Shown: positions 1 to 5,427 of the stretch, piece after piece
Layout: each line of letters opens with the position of its first letter
Position numbering within the stretch: the stretch's first letter is position 1
Source of the DNA: Trebonia sp.
GTDB lineage: Bacteria; Actinomycetota; Actinomycetes; Streptosporangiales; Streptosporangiaceae
DNA: 7,507 nt
Direction: 5' to 3'
Assembly (NCBI GenBank): GCA_030038035.1
Contig: JASHPP010000693.1
Span: 1-7,507, forward strand
The notes under the pieces: model-generated
The model's input: the letters and a program-made list of their open reading frames with translations, nothing else
Databases searched by the model: none
Told to the model about the DNA's origin: nothing
Program-made: the position numbers and the translations under genes

Positions 1-750
1 CGCCGGGACCGCTACCACTACACCGGGTTCGCGATCGGGTTCGTCCCCGCCGCGATCCTCACCCCGTTCCAGATCTTCGTCGGCGACACCGCGGCCCGCG
101 CGATCGCCCGCGACCAGCCGGTGAAGTTCGCGGCGATGGAGTACGTGGCGACGACCTCCAGGCAGGTCCCGGAATGGCTGGCGGGCGTCTACGTCAACGG
201 GCACATCTACGCCGGGATAAGGATCCCTGACCTGGACTCGCTGCTGGTCGGGTTCGGGCCGGGAACCCAGGTGACCGGCTGGGACAGCGTCCCGCCCGCC
301 GACCGTCCCCCGGTCGTGTGGCTGATCCACCTGTGCTTCGACACCATGGTGGGAATCGGATTCCTGCTGCTGCTCGGCGGGCTGTGGGCGGCCTGGGAGT
401 GGTGGCGCCGCCGCCGGCTGCCGCCGCAGCGGGTGTTCTGGCTGTTCGGCGCGGTCAGCGGGGTGGCCGCGATCGTGGCCATGGAGTGCGGCTGGGTGGT
501 TACCGAGGTCGGCCGCCAGCCCTGGGTGGTGTACCGGCTGCAGACCACCGCCCAGGCGGCCACGACGAACGGCGGCGTGGTGACCAGCCTCACCCTGGTC
601 GTCGTCCTGTACGCGGTGCTCGGCGCCACGACGATCGCCGTGCTGCGGCTGCTGGCCCGCCGCTGGCGCCGCGGCGACGCCGCCGAGACCGACGTTCCGT
701 ACGGCCCGCCGGCGACGGCGGGCCGTACGGCCGGGCACGCGGAGTCCTGA
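1..750 (+). CDS. cydA: Cytochrome bd quinol oxidase subunit I, C-terminal part (5' end outside window)
   Basis: This is the heme-bearing subunit of the bd-type terminal oxidase, which oxidises quinol and reduces O2 to water in the cytoplasmic membrane. The reading frame is open from base 1, so the N-terminal part of the protein is missing and 249 residues are visible. Numbering from base 1, the quinol-loop signature QPVKFAAME is at residues 39-47; its K42 and E47 match the conserved Lys-xxxx-Glu of the Q loop. M116 in DTMVGIG fits the heme b558 methionine ligand. GWVVTEVGRQPW at 164-175 matches the family signature GWxxxExGRQPW. The Q loop is short (no E. coli-type insertion), as in CIO-like and actinobacterial enzymes. 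Three C-terminal membrane helices lie near 105-131, 145-168 and 193-219, followed by a short polar tail. The stop overlaps the cydB start by one base (TGATG), so the two are co-translated. Confidence 0.95.
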   Translation, partial: RRDRYHYTGFAIGFVPAAILTPFQIFVGDTAARAIARDQPVKFAAMEYVATTSRQVPEWLAGVYVNGHIYAGIRIPDLDSLLVGFGPGTQVTGWDSVPPADRPPVVWLIHLCFDTMVGIGFLLLLGGLWAAWEWWRRRRLPPQRVFWLFGAVSGVAAIVAMECGWVVTEVGRQPWVVYRLQTTAQAATTNGGVVTSLTLVVVLYAVLGATTIAVLRLLARRWRRGDAAETDVPYGPPATAGRTAGHAES

Positions 751-1913
751 TGGCGGCCGCGGCGGTCGGGGGCATCCTGCTCGCCGGGATCAGCTTGTAC
801 GCGGTGCTCGGCGGGGCCGATTTCGGCGGCGGGCTGTGGGACCTGCTGGCCGGCGGCGCCCAGCGCGGCCGGCGGCCGCGCGGCCTGATCGATGAGTCGA
901 TCACCCCGGTGTGGGAGGCCAACCACGTCTGGCTCGTCTTCGACCTGGTCATCTTCTGGACCGCGTTCCCTGTCGCGTTCGCCGCCGTGATGACCGTGCT
1001 CGCGCTGCCGCTCTGGCTGGCGGTGGCCGGGATCGTGCTGCGCGGCGCCGGGTTCGCCTTCCGCAAGGAGCTCACGCGGCTGCCGATTCGGCGCCTGGCA
1101 GGCGCCACCTTCGCGTTCTCCTCGCTGATGACCCCGTTTTTCATGGGCACGGTGATCGGCGCGATCGCCACCGGCGCGGTGCCCGCCAACGGCGCCCACG
1201 CCAGCCTCGCCGCCTGGACGAGCCCGACCGCGCTGCTTGCCGGGTTCTTGTTCGTGGCCGCCTGCGGCTACCTTGCCGCCGTCTACCTGACCGGCGAGGC
1301 GCAGCGCCGCGGCGACGCGGCGCTGCGGGCCTACTTCACCCACCGCGCGCAGGCCGCCGCGATCGTGGCCGGGGCGCTGTCGCTCGCGACCATGGCCGAA
1401 TTGCACACCGCGAGCCCGCTGCTGTTCGGCCGGCTCACCGGCCGTGCGCTCGCGCTGGTGATCGTCGCCGCGGTGTGCGGGCTCGCGGTGCTCGTCCTGC
1501 TGAGCATCGGGCGGACGACGGGGGCGGCGGTTCGCATGATCGCGGCGCTCGGGGTGGCCGCCGTGGTATGGGGCTGGGGCGTGGCCAGGTACCCGGTGCT
1601 GCTGCCGAACACCGGGGTGACCCTGAGCAACGCGGGCGCCCCTGATGACATCCTGGTCGCGATCGTGGTCTTGTTCATCGTCGCCGCGGCGCTCATCGGC
1701 CCCTCCTTCGTCCTGCTGTACGCCCTGCAGGGCCGCCGCATGCTGGGCGAGGGCGAGGCTGTCGCGGTCGCGGTTCCCGGCGCGGACGGCCCGCGGCGGC
1801 CGCCGGCGGCACCGGGCGGGCAGCCGCCCGGCGGCCGCGGCGGCATCACCAGGCCCGCCGTGGTGACCGTCGTCGTGCTGACCGCGCTCGTCCGCCGCCT
1901 GCGGGGCCGCTGA
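750..1913 (+). CDS. cydB: Cytochrome bd quinol oxidase subunit II
   Basis: This is the second integral-membrane subunit of the bd oxidase and pairs with CydA. It has 387 residues, slightly longer than usual for the family. The start ATG shares its A with the cydA stop and has a GGAG Shine-Dalgarno five bases upstream. The N-terminal GGADFGGGLWDL (21-32) matches the GxDxGxG region of CydB. ITPVWEANHVWLVF (51-64) is the conserved VWxxNxVWL motif in its CIO-like form, and MTPFFMGTVIGAI (127-139) follows as expected. About eight hydrophobic helices can be traced up to residue 327. After that comes a Pro/Gly-rich hydrophilic stretch (about 331-368), then a short hydrophobic segment (369-381) and a basic end (RRLRGR); this tail is unlike typical CydB. 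No cydDC follows: the next gene is on the opposite strand. Confidence 0.95.
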   Translation: MAAAAVGGILLAGISLYAVLGGADFGGGLWDLLAGGAQRGRRPRGLIDESITPVWEANHVWLVFDLVIFWTAFPVAFAAVMTVLALPLWLAVAGIVLRGAGFAFRKELTRLPIRRLAGATFAFSSLMTPFFMGTVIGAIATGAVPANGAHASLAAWTSPTALLAGFLFVAACGYLAAVYLTGEAQRRGDAALRAYFTHRAQAAAIVAGALSLATMAELHTASPLLFGRLTGRALALVIVAAVCGLAVLVLLSIGRTTGAAVRMIAALGVAAVVWGWGVARYPVLLPNTGVTLSNAGAPDDILVAIVVLFIVAAALIGPSFVLLYALQGRRMLGEGEAVAVAVPGADGPRRPPAAPGGQPPGGRGGITRPAVVTVVVLTALVRRLRGR

Positions 1914-1931
1914 GCCCACACCGCTTGGCCG

Positions 1932-1945
1932 GCGCCGCACGGCGC
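1932..1945. terminator. Small hairpin between convergent cydB and apbE
   Basis: GCGCC and GGCGC form a perfect 5-bp stem around a GCAC loop, in the 46-bp gap between two convergent stop codons. There is no T-tract on either side, which is common for terminators in GC-rich actinobacteria. It could serve both directions. The short stem makes this a weak call. Confidence 0.35.
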
Positions 1946-1959
1946 AACGAGCCCCGGAT

Positions 1960-2745
1960 TCAGGCCGGGCAGATGTAGCGCTTGAAGCCGGGGGTGTGCC
2001 AGACCTCGCCCGCCGCGGTAACCGCGAACGCCGCGTAGTCCGCGAGCGACTCGGCCCACTCGCGGCCGAGCGCCGGCCCCATGGCGAAGGCCGCCGTCGA
2101 GTAGGCGTCCGCGAGCGCCAGGCTCGGGCCGGCGACCGTCAGGCTCGCCAGGCCGGAGGCCGGACCGCCGGCGTGCGGGTGAAGGATGTGCGGGCCGCGT
2201 TCGGCCACGCCTGAGGTCGCGACCGCGCAGTCGCGCGCGGCCACGACGAGCGCAAGCCCGCCGGGGCGGAACGGGTCCGCGATCCCGACCCGCCAGGGCT
2301 CACCCTGGCTGTCGCGGCCGCCGACGCACTGCACGTCTCCCCCGCCGTTGACCACGTGCGCCGCCGAGCCCGCGGCCGCGAGCAGCGCCGACGCCCGCTG
2401 CACCGCCCAGCCTTTCACGTAGCCGGAGGGGTCGAAGCGGCCGCCAGGCGACGACGTGAAGTACCCGCCGGACAGGTCACGGACGAACGCGCACGCGGCG
2501 ATGACCTCGGCGACCTCGGGCGCGCACCCGTCGACCGTGACTTCGGCGGCGGCGAGCAGCGAGACGTCGCTGTCCGGCCGGTACGCCGAGAACACGCGGT
2601 CCACCCAGTGCAGCCAGCGGATCGCGGAATCCAGCGACCCGTTGGCGCGCGCGGACACGGGGACGTCGAACGAGACCACGGTCCCCATGACGTGCTCGGC
2701 GTGCCGCACCCGAGCCTGGACCGGCGGAATAGACAGCACGCTCAT
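1960..2745 (-). CDS. apbE: FAD:protein FMN transferase (ApbE family)
   Basis: ApbE enzymes cleave FAD and attach FMN through a phosphoester bond to a Ser/Thr of a target FMN-binding domain, using Mg2+. This 261-residue protein shows the family landmarks in order: MGT at 20-22, DPSGYVKGWA at 105-114, NGGGD at 133-137, ATSG at 176-179 followed by HILHPHAG at 186-193, and ADAYSTAAF at 212-220, whose Asp and Thr fit the metal-binding DxxxT region. It is shorter than many ApbE proteins because it has no N-terminal extension: no signal peptide or lipobox is visible before the first motif. Its ATG overlaps the stop of the upstream FMN-binding gene (ATGA), so it is very likely translationally coupled to its own substrate. 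Only a GGGGG run serves as a ribosome site. The family assignment is firm; that the neighbouring protein is its target is inferred from linkage and the acceptor motif. Confidence 0.93.
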   Translation of the reverse strand: MSVLSIPPVQARVRHAEHVMGTVVSFDVPVSARANGSLDSAIRWLHWVDRVFSAYRPDSDVSLLAAAEVTVDGCAPEVAEVIAACAFVRDLSGGYFTSSPGGRFDPSGYVKGWAVQRASALLAAAGSAAHVVNGGGDVQCVGGRDSQGEPWRVGIADPFRPGGLALVVAARDCAVATSGVAERGPHILHPHAGGPASGLASLTVAGPSLALADAYSTAAFAMGPALGREWAESLADYAAFAVTAAGEVWHTPGFKRYICPA

Positions 2746-3143
2746 CCCCCGTTATCCAGCGCACTTTGCAGCGACTGAATATACCCGCCGCTTGTGTATG
2801 TCGCGCCGGAGACCGTGTCGATCCGGGCGCTTTGCGCCGTGATCGTCTCGCCTATCAGCCGCGGCAGCGCGTACTGGCCGATCTCCAGGTCCATCTGGGT
2901 GGACGAGGGCTGTTGCAGGATGTTTACCTTGACGATCCTGTTGGTTTTCACCACGAGCTGGACTTGCACCGGGCCGTAGACGGTATCGGCGACATTCCCC
3001 GTGACGGCGCGTTCGCCGGGGAGCAGAGAAGGCGGGGCCGTGGGAGACGCCCCGGCCCGTTCGGAAGAAGAATGGGTTTTGAAGGACAGCAGCGCGACGA
3101 GGCCGGCTACCGTCGCGGTGACGGCCAGGATCACTCGGCGCAT
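2742..3143 (-). CDS. Membrane-anchored FMN-binding domain protein, predicted flavinylated
   Basis: This is a small 133-residue protein with one FMN-binding domain, related to the covalent-FMN domains of NqrC and RnfG. Residues 1-20 (MRRVILAVTATVAGLVALLS) form a basic start and a hydrophobic segment, consistent with a signal anchor or Sec signal. A Ser/Pro-rich spacer follows to about residue 45, and the domain covers about 48-130. DTVSGATYTS (109-118) matches the ApbE target consensus Dxx(S/T)GAT, making T115 the predicted FMN acceptor. There is no cysteine, so it is not a lipoprotein and does not carry an iron-sulfur cluster. It sits 22 bp downstream of the flavocytochrome gene and overlaps apbE by 4 bp, which fits a role as the exported electron carrier between the two. 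The start is supported by a strong GGGGAGGA site. Confidence 0.9.
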   Translation of the reverse strand: MRRVILAVTATVAGLVALLSFKTHSSSERAGASPTAPPSLLPGERAVTGNVADTVYGPVQVQLVVKTNRIVKVNILQQPSSTQMDLEIGQYALPRLIGETITAQSARIDTVSGATYTSGGYIQSLQSALDNGG

Positions 3144-3147
3144 GCTT

Positions 3148-3155
3148 TCCTCCCC
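3148..3155 (-). promoter_or_regulatory. Ribosome binding site of the FMN-binding protein gene
   Basis: GGGGAGGA lies four bases before the ATG at 3143, inside the 22-bp gap after the upstream stop codon. It fixes the start. It is identical to the site before the first gene of the operon, suggesting similarly strong initiation of both. Confidence 0.8.
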
Positions 3156-3165
3156 GGTTAGGTAA

Positions 3166-4485
3166 TTAAGTCTCGAACTCGAACGACTCGAAGTGGATCC
3201 GCCGCCGCGGCACGCCCGCCTCGGTCAGCGCCGCGACCGCGCTGCCCGTCATGCCGGGCGGGCCGCACAGGTAGACATCCATCTTGTGCACGCCAGGGGC
3301 GAGCTCGCGCAGCGTCTGCGCGGAGATCGGGTCGCCGCCGAGGTCGGTCCGGCTGCCGACCACGTAGTGCACCGTGGCGCCGCGCGCCTCGGCGATCGCG
3401 TCGAGCTCGGACTGGAACACGATGTCCTGCCAGGTGCTCGCCCGGTAGATCAGGGTGACCTTGCCCGACAGCGCCGCGAACATGGCGCGCAGCGGCGTGA
3501 TGCCGACGCCGCCGGCCAGCAGCAGGGTTGACCGGCCCGTGCGGATGGGGACGAACGCTCCGAACGGGCCCTCAGCGATCACCCGGGTGCCAGGCTTGAG
3601 CGAGCGGACCGCGGCGCCGTAGTCGCCGGCATCCTGCACCGTGATGCGCATGAGGTCGTCGCTGGGGACCGCGGACAGCGAGTACGGGTGCGACTGCCAC
3701 CACAGCCCGCGGGCCAGGAAGCGCCAGCGGAAGAACTGGCCCGGTTCGGTGTCGAGCCCGCCGAGCCTGCGGCCCTGGATGTAGACGGAGAACGTCCGCG
3801 GCGCCTCCGCCCGCACGCCCGCCACCCGGAACCCGTGCCGGGCGAAATCGCGGACAGGGACCACGAGGCGGTACCAGACCACCAGCGCGGCGACGACCAG
3901 GTACAGGCTCGACCACCAGAACCGGGCGGCCAGGTCGGTGACGAAGGCGGCCCCGTTCGCGAACTGGTGGCTGAAGGCGAGGGCGATCGCCAGGTATGTG
4001 TACAGGTGCAGGTAGTACCAGGTCTCGTAGCGCAGTTTCCTGCGGACCGCGCGGGCGGACACGAGCCCGACGCCGAGCAGCAGGAACCAGGCGACGGTCG
4101 CCATCAGCACGTCGGGGTAGGCGGTGAGCAGCGTGCCGGCCTCGGTGACCGGGTTGGTGTGCGCGGTGACCGCGTAGCCCCAGGTGATCGCGAGCGCATG
4201 GCCGCTGACCAGCCCGATCACGTACCGGCCGCCCATGGCGTGCCAGCGGGCCAGCCGGTCGGCGCCCACGCCGCGCTCGATCGGCCGGATGCGCGCCATC
4301 AGCAGCACGAGCACGACGACGGCGTAGCCGGCCAGCAGGCCAAGGATCTCGCCGGCACCGGTCAGCCAGCCGCCGAGGACCGTGCCGCTGATGACCAGGG
4401 TGCTGTGCCACCACAGGACAAGGACGGCGGCAGCGCCGGCGGCGATGGCGGCCAGCAGGCCGCGCGGCCCGATGGCACCGGCCAC
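3166..4485 (-). CDS. Ferric-reductase-like transmembrane flavocytochrome with FAD/NAD(P) domain
   Basis: This 439-residue protein is predicted to move electrons from cytosolic NAD(P)H through FAD and two b hemes across the membrane. Six hydrophobic helices lie at about 9-27, 45-63, 86-106, 124-142, 158-175 and 188-209. Histidines H96/H109 and H160/H173 are spaced exactly 13 apart in both pairs, the bis-heme pattern of the ferric reductase/NADPH oxidase superfamily. The C-terminal half is a ferredoxin-NADP-reductase-type module: HPYSLS (266-271) for FAD, EGPFGAF (305-311), the nucleotide-binding GGVGITPLRA (325-334), CGPPGM (407-412), and the terminal aromatic motif FESFEF (432-437). There is no C-terminal [2Fe-2S] domain. 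The GTG start is chosen because a strong Shine-Dalgarno precedes it. As first gene of an operon with an FMN-binding protein and ApbE, it probably feeds the exported flavin rather than reducing iron directly. The final acceptor is unknown. Confidence 0.9.
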   Translation of the reverse strand: MAGAIGPRGLLAAIAAGAAAVLVLWWHSTLVISGTVLGGWLTGAGEILGLLAGYAVVVLVLLMARIRPIERGVGADRLARWHAMGGRYVIGLVSGHALAITWGYAVTAHTNPVTEAGTLLTAYPDVLMATVAWFLLLGVGLVSARAVRRKLRYETWYYLHLYTYLAIALAFSHQFANGAAFVTDLAARFWWSSLYLVVAALVVWYRLVVPVRDFARHGFRVAGVRAEAPRTFSVYIQGRRLGGLDTEPGQFFRWRFLARGLWWQSHPYSLSAVPSDDLMRITVQDAGDYGAAVRSLKPGTRVIAEGPFGAFVPIRTGRSTLLLAGGVGITPLRAMFAALSGKVTLIYRASTWQDIVFQSELDAIAEARGATVHYVVGSRTDLGGDPISAQTLRELAPGVHKMDVYLCGPPGMTGSAVAALTEAGVPRRRIHFESFEFET

Positions 4486-4488
4486 CGT

Positions 4489-4496
4489 TCCTCCCC
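4489..4496 (-). promoter_or_regulatory. Ribosome binding site deciding the GTG start of the flavocytochrome
   Basis: GGGGAGGA is followed by ACG and then GTG at 4485-4483. No ATG in the frame nearby has a comparable site, so the GTG start is preferred. The purine-rich leader (AAGAGG before the site) strengthens it. Confidence 0.75.
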
Positions 4497-4605
4497 TCTT
4501 TCCTCTTTGCGCCTCTTTGTCGATATTCCCGTGCTGGCACCCCTCATACGAGAACGAAGCGGCGTTTGGCCAGGTTCACGGGACGGACGATCGTCACGGA
4601 CGGTG

Positions 4606-4619
4606 GGGACTGCCGGCCC
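4606..4619. promoter_or_regulatory. DosR/DevR-type operator, primary copy
   Basis: GGGACTGCCGGCCC matches the actinobacterial DosR/DevR half-site arrangement GGGAC-n4-G(G/T)CCC at all ten specified positions. It lies in the divergent gap, 112 bp before the universal stress protein ATG and 120 bp before the flavocytochrome GTG. Universal stress proteins and respiratory functions are typical DosR-regulon members, which supports the reading. The match is seen in the sequence; regulation is inferred. Confidence 0.5.
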
Positions 4620-4628
4620 GCGGCGGCC

Positions 4629-4642
4629 AGGACCCTGGGCAC
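4629..4642. promoter_or_regulatory. DosR/DevR-type operator, weaker second copy
   Basis: AGGACCCTGGGCAC has two mismatches to GGGAC-n4-GGCCC. It starts 23 bp after the primary box, about two helical turns, as in tandem DevR sites. Its centre lies about 42.5 bp before a plausible start point near 4678, the position of an activator overlapping the -35 region. On its own the match would not be convincing. Confidence 0.3.
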
Positions 4643-4665
4643 TGAATACCGCAGGTCGTCATGCG

Positions 4666-4671
4666 TAGCGT
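4666..4671 (+). promoter_or_regulatory. Candidate -10 element of the universal stress protein gene
   Basis: TAGCGT fits the TAnnnT pattern of actinobacterial housekeeping promoters and is correctly placed relative to the second DosR-like box. No clear -35 hexamer is seen, as expected for an activator-dependent promoter. Such hexamers are frequent by chance. Confidence 0.25.
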
Positions 4672-4731
4672 GAGTTGTGGAGAGCATCAGGATGCCGCAC
4701 CGATGCGCAGCGCATGAGGAGATGCGGGACA

Positions 4732-5172
4732 ATGTCTGGAATCATCGTCGGAATTGACGGCTCGAGCGATTCGCAGCGAGCCCTGGAGTGGGCCGTGCGC
4801 GAGGCCGCGGTGCGCCGGGCGCCGCTGCGGGTCATCACGGTCTACCGGACGGCTGTCAGCTACTGGGGCGGGCCGGTCGTCTATCCGCAGGACCACACGT
4901 TCGCCGAGCGGGCGCGGCAGGAAGCGCAGGAGGCGACGGAGAAGGCGCTGGCGCTCGTCGGCGCCGCCCGGCCGAAGGACGTCACCGTGGATGCGCTCAC
5001 CGGCGTCCCCGCCGAGGCGCTGATCGAGGCGAGCAAGGACGCCGACATGATCGTGCTTGGCTCGCGGGGCACCGGGGGCTTCGCCCGGCTGCTGCTTGGG
5101 TCGGTCTGCACCCAGGTCACCCACCACGCGCACTGCCCGGTCGTGGTCGTCCCCGCCGAGGGCAGGCAGTGA
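4732..5172 (+). CDS. Universal stress protein, UspA family, ATP-binding type
   Basis: This is a 146-residue single Usp domain, a cytosolic nucleotide-binding protein typically induced by hypoxia, starvation or other stress. The N-terminal IIVGIDGSSDSQRALEWA (4-21) is the first beta strand with the conserved Asp and the start of the first helix. GSRGTGGFARLLLGS (110-124) matches G-x2-G-x9-G-(S/T), the ATP-binding signature, so this is the ATP-binding type. CPVVVVP (135-141) is the closing strand. The ATG at 4732 is preferred to the TTG at 4675: the domain begins right at this Met, the extra 19 residues have no family similarity, and GAGGAG lies about 10 bases upstream. It is transcribed divergently from the flavocytochrome operon, with DosR-like boxes between. 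Usp families are large, so its specific role cannot be assigned. Confidence 0.93.
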   Translation: MSGIIVGIDGSSDSQRALEWAVREAAVRRAPLRVITVYRTAVSYWGGPVVYPQDHTFAERARQEAQEATEKALALVGAARPKDVTVDALTGVPAEALIEASKDADMIVLGSRGTGGFARLLLGSVCTQVTHHAHCPVVVVPAEGRQ

Positions 5173-5187
5173 CAGGTGCGAGCACGT

Positions 5188-5207
5188 GTGCCCTGAGGGA
5201 CGGGCAC
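5188..5207 (+). terminator. Hairpin 15 bp after the universal stress protein stop
   Basis: GTGCCC and GGGCAC form a perfect 6-bp stem around the 8-base loop TGAGGGAC. Its position just after the stop suits a terminator. No T-run follows. Confidence 0.4.
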
Positions 5208-5261
5208 CGTAGCGGAGCGTAGCCTCCCGTTCGGGCGGGTACGTCGGACCGCACAGACATC

Positions 5262-5279
5262 GCCCGCGGGAGCGCGGGC
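5262..5279. terminator. Second GC hairpin downstream of the universal stress protein
   Basis: GCCCGCG and CGCGGGC pair perfectly over 7 bp with a GGAG loop. It may be a back-up terminator or simply a structure in the leader of a downstream transcript. The rest of the 5173-5427 gap holds no convincing gene. Confidence 0.35.
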
Positions 5280-5308
5280 CCGAATCGCGACGCTGAACTG
5301 CGATAACA

Positions 5309-5325
5309 CGCGCCTATGTAGCGCG
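5309..5325. other. Perfect 5-bp stem with 7-base loop (anticodon-arm-like)
   Basis: CGCGC and GCGCG enclose exactly seven bases; on the minus strand the loop reads TACATAG. The geometry equals that of a tRNA anticodon arm with CAT at the anticodon positions. However, the base before it is A rather than the near-universal U33, so it is not a normal tRNA. Further tRNA-like pieces flank it (see findings). Confidence 0.3.
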
Positions 5326-5377
5326 ATCGCCACTAACTGCTTACCTCTGAGCTATGCCGCTATGCCTGCACGGAAAG

Positions 5378-5403
5378 TATTCATATCAGTACGTATCGAA
5401 ATA
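5378..5403. promoter_or_regulatory. AT-rich inverted repeat upstream of the cupin gene
   Basis: An imperfect dyad is centred on GTAC (5389-5392), with TATT at 5378-5381 mirrored by AATA at 5400-5403 and AT pairs between. Eight of 13 half-site positions pair. It lies 25 bp before the cupin ATG in a markedly AT-rich patch, so it probably marks the promoter and a possible operator. TAATCT at 5402-5407 could serve as the -10. No regulator can be named. Confidence 0.35.
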
Positions 5404-5427
5404 ATCTTGCCAGAGTAGGCATCACGG

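Noticed and set aside
207..1940. Long open frame antisense to cydAB (577 codons)
   Set aside because: Low-complexity Arg/Gly/His-rich translation typical of the complement of a GC-rich gene; the opposite strand holds unmistakable CydA and CydB.
4586..4595. Perfect 10-bp palindrome GACGATCGTC in the divergent gap
   Set aside because: It is short and expected by chance in GC-rich DNA; no regulator with this site is recognised.
4675..4731. TTG-initiated extension of the universal stress protein
   Set aside because: The extra 19 residues precede the conserved first strand and include the leader hairpins and ribosome site of the ATG at 4732.
5268..5281. Another possible DosR-like box (GGGAGCGCGGGCCC)
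   Set aside because: It has a mismatch at a key position and is better explained as part of the GC hairpin at 5262-5279.
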